15,849 nucleotides of DNA, taken from Chloroflexota bacterium. GTDB lineage: Bacteria > Chloroflexota > Limnocylindria > Limnocylindrales > CSP1-4. The notes beneath the pieces are model-generated. The model was given only the letters and a program-made list of their open reading frames with translations, was not told the DNA's origin and made no database searches. Of the stretch, positions 13,496 through 15,849 are shown piece by piece. The DNA is taken from the NCBI GenBank assembly GCA_021777365.1, contig JAJYDP010000033.1, positions 1-15,849 of the forward strand. Direction: 5' to 3'. How positions within the stretch are numbered: position 1 is the first letter of the stretch; every line of letters starts with the position of its first letter. The position numbers and the translations under genes were made by a program.

Positions 13496-14421
13496 CGCTC
13501 CAGCTCTCGGTGGAACACCGAGACGGGCCCGAAGCCCCGATCCCGCAGCCAGGCGGCCAGCTCCTCGGTCATCACGATCGAGCGGTGGAAGCCGCCCGTG
13601 CACCCGATGGCGATGGTCAGGCGCGTCTTGCCCTCGCCGATGTAGGCGGGCACGAGCAGGTCGAGGAGGCCCTCGAGGCGCTCGAGGAACTGGGCCGCGA
13701 TGGGCTGCGCCAGGACGTACTCGCGGACGGCGTCGGTGAGGCCGTTCTGGTGCCGCAGGGCCTCGATGTAGTGGGGGTTGGTCATGAACCGGACGTCGAG
13801 CACCAGGTCCGCCTCGAGGGGCACGCCGTACTTGAACCCGAAGCTGATCAGCTGGATCGAGAGCTGGTCGGAGTTCTGGACGTCGCCCAGGCGCGCGAAG
13901 ATCCGCTCGCGCAGCTCGCGCAGCGACAGGTGGCTGGTGTCGATCACCACGTCGGCCTGCATCCGGATGTTCTCGAGGAGCGCCCGCTCCAGCCCGATGC
14001 TCGCGGCGATCCCCCGCTCGTCCGCCAGCGGGTGGCGGTGCCGGGTCTCCGAGAACCGCCGGATGAGGACGTCGTCGCTGGCCTCGAGGAAGAAGATCAC
14101 GGGCCGGATGCCCCGCCCCTCGAGCGCGCCGCGCATCGCGCCGAAGGCGAGCGGGACGTCGCCGGCGCGCGCGTCGAGCACGATCGCGGTGTGCGCGAAG
14201 CGCAGCGGGTCCTGGGCGATCAGGTCCGCCAGGTCGCGCAGCAGCTCGCCCGGCAGGTTGTCCACGACGATGTAGCCCAGGTCCTCGAACAGCTTCGCCG
14301 CGGCGGTCTTGCCGCCGCCCGAGAGGCCCGTGAGGACCACGACCTGCTGGTCCCGGACGTCGTCGGCGCCCGCCGGGACCGCCGCCCCGGACTCGCCCGC
14401 GGGTCGCTGGTCGGCCGTCAT
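13492..14421 (-). CDS. rapZ: RapZ-family nucleotide-binding protein (RNase adapter family)
   Basis: 309 residues. P-loop protein; in E. coli it is an RNase E adapter that senses glucosamine 6-phosphate, while in Gram-positives (YvcJ) its role is less clear. Walker A is GLSGGGKT (32-39), slightly different from the usual GxSGxGKS; DNLP follows at 54-57; RRFSETRHRHPL (121-132) and the C-terminal domain motifs ISFGFKYGVPLEADLVLDVRF, NPHY and IGCTGGFHRSI are all clear. An N-terminal extension of about 25 residues precedes the core, so a later start is possible. ATG 14421 lies 25 bases after the tatC stop. Confidence 0.94.
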   Translation of the reverse strand: MTADQRPAGESGAAVPAGADDVRDQQVVVLTGLSGGGKTAAAKLFEDLGYIVVDNLPGELLRDLADLIAQDPLRFAHTAIVLDARAGDVPLAFGAMRGALEGRGIRPVIFFLEASDDVLIRRFSETRHRHPLADERGIAASIGLERALLENIRMQADVVIDTSHLSLRELRERIFARLGDVQNSDQLSIQLISFGFKYGVPLEADLVLDVRFMTNPHYIEALRHQNGLTDAVREYVLAQPIAAQFLERLEGLLDLLVPAYIGEGKTRLTIAIGCTGGFHRSIVMTEELAAWLRDRGFGPVSVFHRELER

Positions 14422-14446
14422 GCCGCTGCGCCGTCCACGGCGTGCG

Positions 14447-15229
14447 CTACTTCCCCGTCCGCCTGATCACGAAGATGGTGCCCTCGAACAGGATGTACAT
14501 CGTCGCGATCAGCGCCAGCGGGCTCACCAGGTCGCCACCGGGCGTGATGAGCGCGCCGAACACCGTGAACCCGAGGATGGCCTGGCGGCGGGCGCGGGCC
14601 AGGCGGTCGGAGGTGATGATCCCCACGCGGGACAGCGCGAACAGGACGATCGGGAACTCCATGACCAGCCCGAACACCAGGAACAGGGTGGTCACGAAGT
14701 CGAAGTAGGCCTCGGCCGTGATGAGGGGCTGGAGGTCGGTCGAGGAGAAGCCGATGAGGAAGCCGGCGGCGTAGGGCAGGATGAAGTACGCGATCCCGAC
14801 GCCCAGGACGAAGAAGAACAGGGCGGCCGGGATCCACGGCCGCGAGATGCGCCGCTCCTTCTCGGTCAGGCCGGGCGCGATGAACGCCCAGCCCTGGTAC
14901 AGGATCACGGGCATGCCCAGGATCACCCCGACCACGAGCGCGATCTTGACGTGGATCATGAACGCGTCGCCGAGGCCCGTGTAGTACAGCGGCTTGCCGC
15001 CCGGGATCGGGTTCTTGAGGATCGCGATGATCTGGTCGCCGAAGATGAACCCGACGACCGAGGCGACCAGGATCGCCAGGACCGCCTTGAACAGGCGGTT
15101 TCGCAGCTCGACGAGGTGCTCGACCAGCGTCATCTCGCCCGGCGCCGGCGAGGGCGCGGGCTCCGGACTGCCAGTCGGGACTGCGGTGGAGGTCACTGCG
15201 ACCGGCAGCCCGGCGTCGGCTTCAGCCAT
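14447..15229 (-). CDS. tatC: Sec-independent (twin-arginine) translocase subunit TatC
   Basis: 260 residues. TatC recognises twin-arginine signal peptides and forms the translocase core with TatA. Seen: the N-terminal VEHLVELRNRL (36-46), six hydrophobic helices, the periplasmic-loop signature YQGWAFIAPGLTEKERR (111-127), FDFV...FGLVMEFPIV (176-194) and the C-terminal FGALITPGGDLVSPL (224-238). The first about 32 residues are an Ala/Pro/Ser-rich extension. ATG 15229 gives this form, while an internal Met at residue 33 (MTLVEHL) would give the classic TatC N-terminus. Directly follows tatA (33-base gap). Confidence 0.95.
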   Translation of the reverse strand: MAEADAGLPVAVTSTAVPTGSPEPAPSPAPGEMTLVEHLVELRNRLFKAVLAILVASVVGFIFGDQIIAILKNPIPGGKPLYYTGLGDAFMIHVKIALVVGVILGMPVILYQGWAFIAPGLTEKERRISRPWIPAALFFFVLGVGIAYFILPYAAGFLIGFSSTDLQPLITAEAYFDFVTTLFLVFGLVMEFPIVLFALSRVGIITSDRLARARRQAILGFTVFGALITPGGDLVSPLALIATMYILFEGTIFVIRRTGK

Positions 15230-15262
15230 GCGGCAGTCGCGGTCCCGGTTCGGCGCGATGGG

Positions 15263-15637
15263 TTACGCGCCGACCTCGGGCGCCGCCGCCTCGACCGGCG
15301 CGCTCATCGCCGGCTGCAGGGGCTCAGTCTCGACGGGCAGGGATTCGGCAGGAGCCGCAGCCGGGGCTGCTGCCACCGGCGCCGCGACCGGCGCAGCCTG
15401 CATGGGCGCCGGGGCCGGGGCCGGGGCCGCCTGCACGGGCGCCGGGGCCGGGGCCGCGGCCGGAGCCACCGACCCGGTCAGCGAGCCCGTGACGTCCTCG
15501 ACCTCTGAGGCCGCCTTGCGGAACTCCTTGATGCTCTTGCCCAGCGCAGAGGCGACGTCCGGGAGCTTGCCGGGGCCGACGACGATCAGCGCGATCACCA
15601 GGATCAGGAGGAGATGGACCGGCGTCAGACCGAACAT
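15263..15637 (-). CDS. tatA: Tat translocase subunit TatA/TatB family
   Basis: 124 residues. Starts MFGLTPVHLLLILVIALIVVG, with the FG hinge at 2-3 and one membrane helix; then PGKLPDVASALGKSIKEFRKA (22-42), the amphipathic helix typical of TatA. Residues about 58-124 are an Ala/Pro-rich low-complexity tail with an 11-residue repeat. Start ATG at 15637 is supported by GAGGT (15643-15647, minus strand) 5 bases upstream; the frame is open further upstream but without homology. First gene of the minus-strand run, followed by tatC. No second TatA/B gene is seen here, so it may serve both roles. Confidence 0.93.
   Translation of the reverse strand: MFGLTPVHLLLILVIALIVVGPGKLPDVASALGKSIKEFRKAASEVEDVTGSLTGSVAPAAAPAPAPVQAAPAPAPAPMQAAPVAAPVAAAPAAAPAESLPVETEPLQPAMSAPVEAAAPEVGA
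15396..15457 (-). repeat. 33-bp tandem repeat in the tatA tail
   Basis: GCCTGCAYGGGCGCCGGGGC and following bases occur at 15396 and again at 15429, 33 bases (11 codons) apart with one difference over at least 25 bases. It codes for the repeated AP-rich segment with MQAAP / VQAAP on the minus strand. Confidence 0.8.
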
Positions 15638-15694
15638 GTGGCACCTCGAGGGCGTGGAGCGGCGGTCTGGGCGGAGACCGACCAGAGCCGCCTC

Positions 15695-15700
15695 AGGGTA
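15695..15700 (-). promoter_or_regulatory. candidate extended -10 for the tatA operon
   Basis: TACCCT preceded by TGC on the minus strand (TGTGCTACCCT), 57 bases upstream of the tatA ATG, with predicted start near 15688. No -35 match. The insertion sequence at 15735 begins only 35 bases further upstream, so it may have replaced upstream control DNA. Confidence 0.3.
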
Positions 15701-15734
15701 GCACAGCGAGCGTGGCCGACCACTCGGCCTGTCC

Positions 15735-15780
15735 CTGCTCAGTGAAACTGTCAGGGCCAACTGCTCAGTGATTTTGTCAG
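15735..15780 (+). repeat. two direct 20-bp repeats at the IS end
   Basis: CTGCTCAGTGA-AAC-TGTCAG (15735-15754) and CTGCTCAGTGA-TTT-TGTCAG (15761-15780): 17 of 20 bases match, 26-base period. Such arrayed sites at IS ends usually bind the transposase. They could also be operators for the transposase gene 9 bases downstream. Confidence 0.8.
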
Positions 15781-15789
15781 TCTCGCCCC

Positions 15790-15849
15790 ATGAGGGAGAC
15801 ACTGACGTTGAACGCCAAGGAGCAGCAGCGCAGCGAGGTCGTGAGCCGC
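15790..15849 (+). CDS. transposase N-terminus, probably ISNCY/IS1202-type (runs off window)
   Basis: Twenty codons are visible, beginning MRETLTLNAKEQQRSEVV. LTLNAKEQQR followed by a helix resembles the start of transposases of the ISNCY/IS1202 type, which open with such a segment before a helix-turn-helix. ATG 15790 has no ribosome site. TTG 15808 in the same frame has GAGGGAG-like (15792-15798) 9 bases upstream and would start at LNAKEQQ, so it may be the real start. Too short for a firm family call. Confidence 0.5.
   Translation, partial: MRETLTLNAKEQQRSEVVSR

Larger units (their letters stand above)
15735..15849 (+). mobile_element. left end of an insertion sequence, probably ISNCY/IS1202-type (partial)
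   Basis: Two end repeats followed closely by the start of a transposase-like gene and a change from the operon's upstream DNA to less GC-rich sequence. The rest, including the other end, is outside the window. The exact left boundary is inferred from the start of the first repeat. Confidence 0.5.

Noticed and set aside
8621..13645. Very long plus-strand frames (up to 954 codons) opposite gpmI to yvcK
   Set aside because: They are the same shadow effect: no recognisable domains, and they run across several well-supported minus-strand genes.

Overview
The window is very GC-rich. It carries a bacterial housekeeping block flanked on both sides by insertion sequences. The cluster rapZ-yvcK-whiA (typical of monoderm lineages), the membrane-anchored form of YvcK, CCA encoded in the tRNA genes and the high GC suggest an uncultivated Chloroflexota (Limnocylindria/Ellin6529-like) or a related deep monoderm lineage. 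This placement is inference from gene content, not a search.

Left region (1-2600): an IS256-family transposase gene, entering from the left edge, is split by an IS110-family element of about 1.45 kb at 621-2068. Removing that element restores the IS256 reading frame exactly, so both ends are known to the base and show a CT core on each side. Its 223-nt left non-coding end can be read as a complete IS621-type bridge RNA: a 5' hairpin, then a target-binding loop, then a donor-binding loop. The guides in the two loops match the actual insertion site and the element's own ends. The right end carries a perfect TTGACA box. It would join a -10-like box in the left end only when the ends are circularised, which would start the bridge RNA at its first hairpin. 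This is the most interesting system in the window.

Middle (2600-6470): six tRNA genes, all on the minus strand (Gln-TTG, Gly-GCC, Phe-GAA, Val-TAC, Leu-GAG, Leu-CAG), are interspersed with a plus-strand M19 dipeptidase and a minus-strand lemA-htpX pair. The Val tRNA has an unusual C at position 33.

Right (6490-15640): a minus-strand run, read in transcription order, of tatA-tatC-rapZ-yvcK-whiA-tpiA-gpmI-secG and an extracytoplasmic solute-binding protein. Three of its junctions are 4-base GTGA stop/start overlaps (rapZ/yvcK, tpiA/gpmI, secG/SBP). It combines protein export (Tat, SecG), cell-envelope and metabolic regulators (RapZ, YvcK, WhiA) and lower glycolysis (TpiA, GpmI). The solute-binding protein has a low-complexity insert of about 120 residues in the middle of its binding domain.

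Right edge (15735-15849): the start of another insertion sequence, with two direct repeats followed by the first codons of a probable ISNCY/IS1202-type transposase. It runs out of the window.
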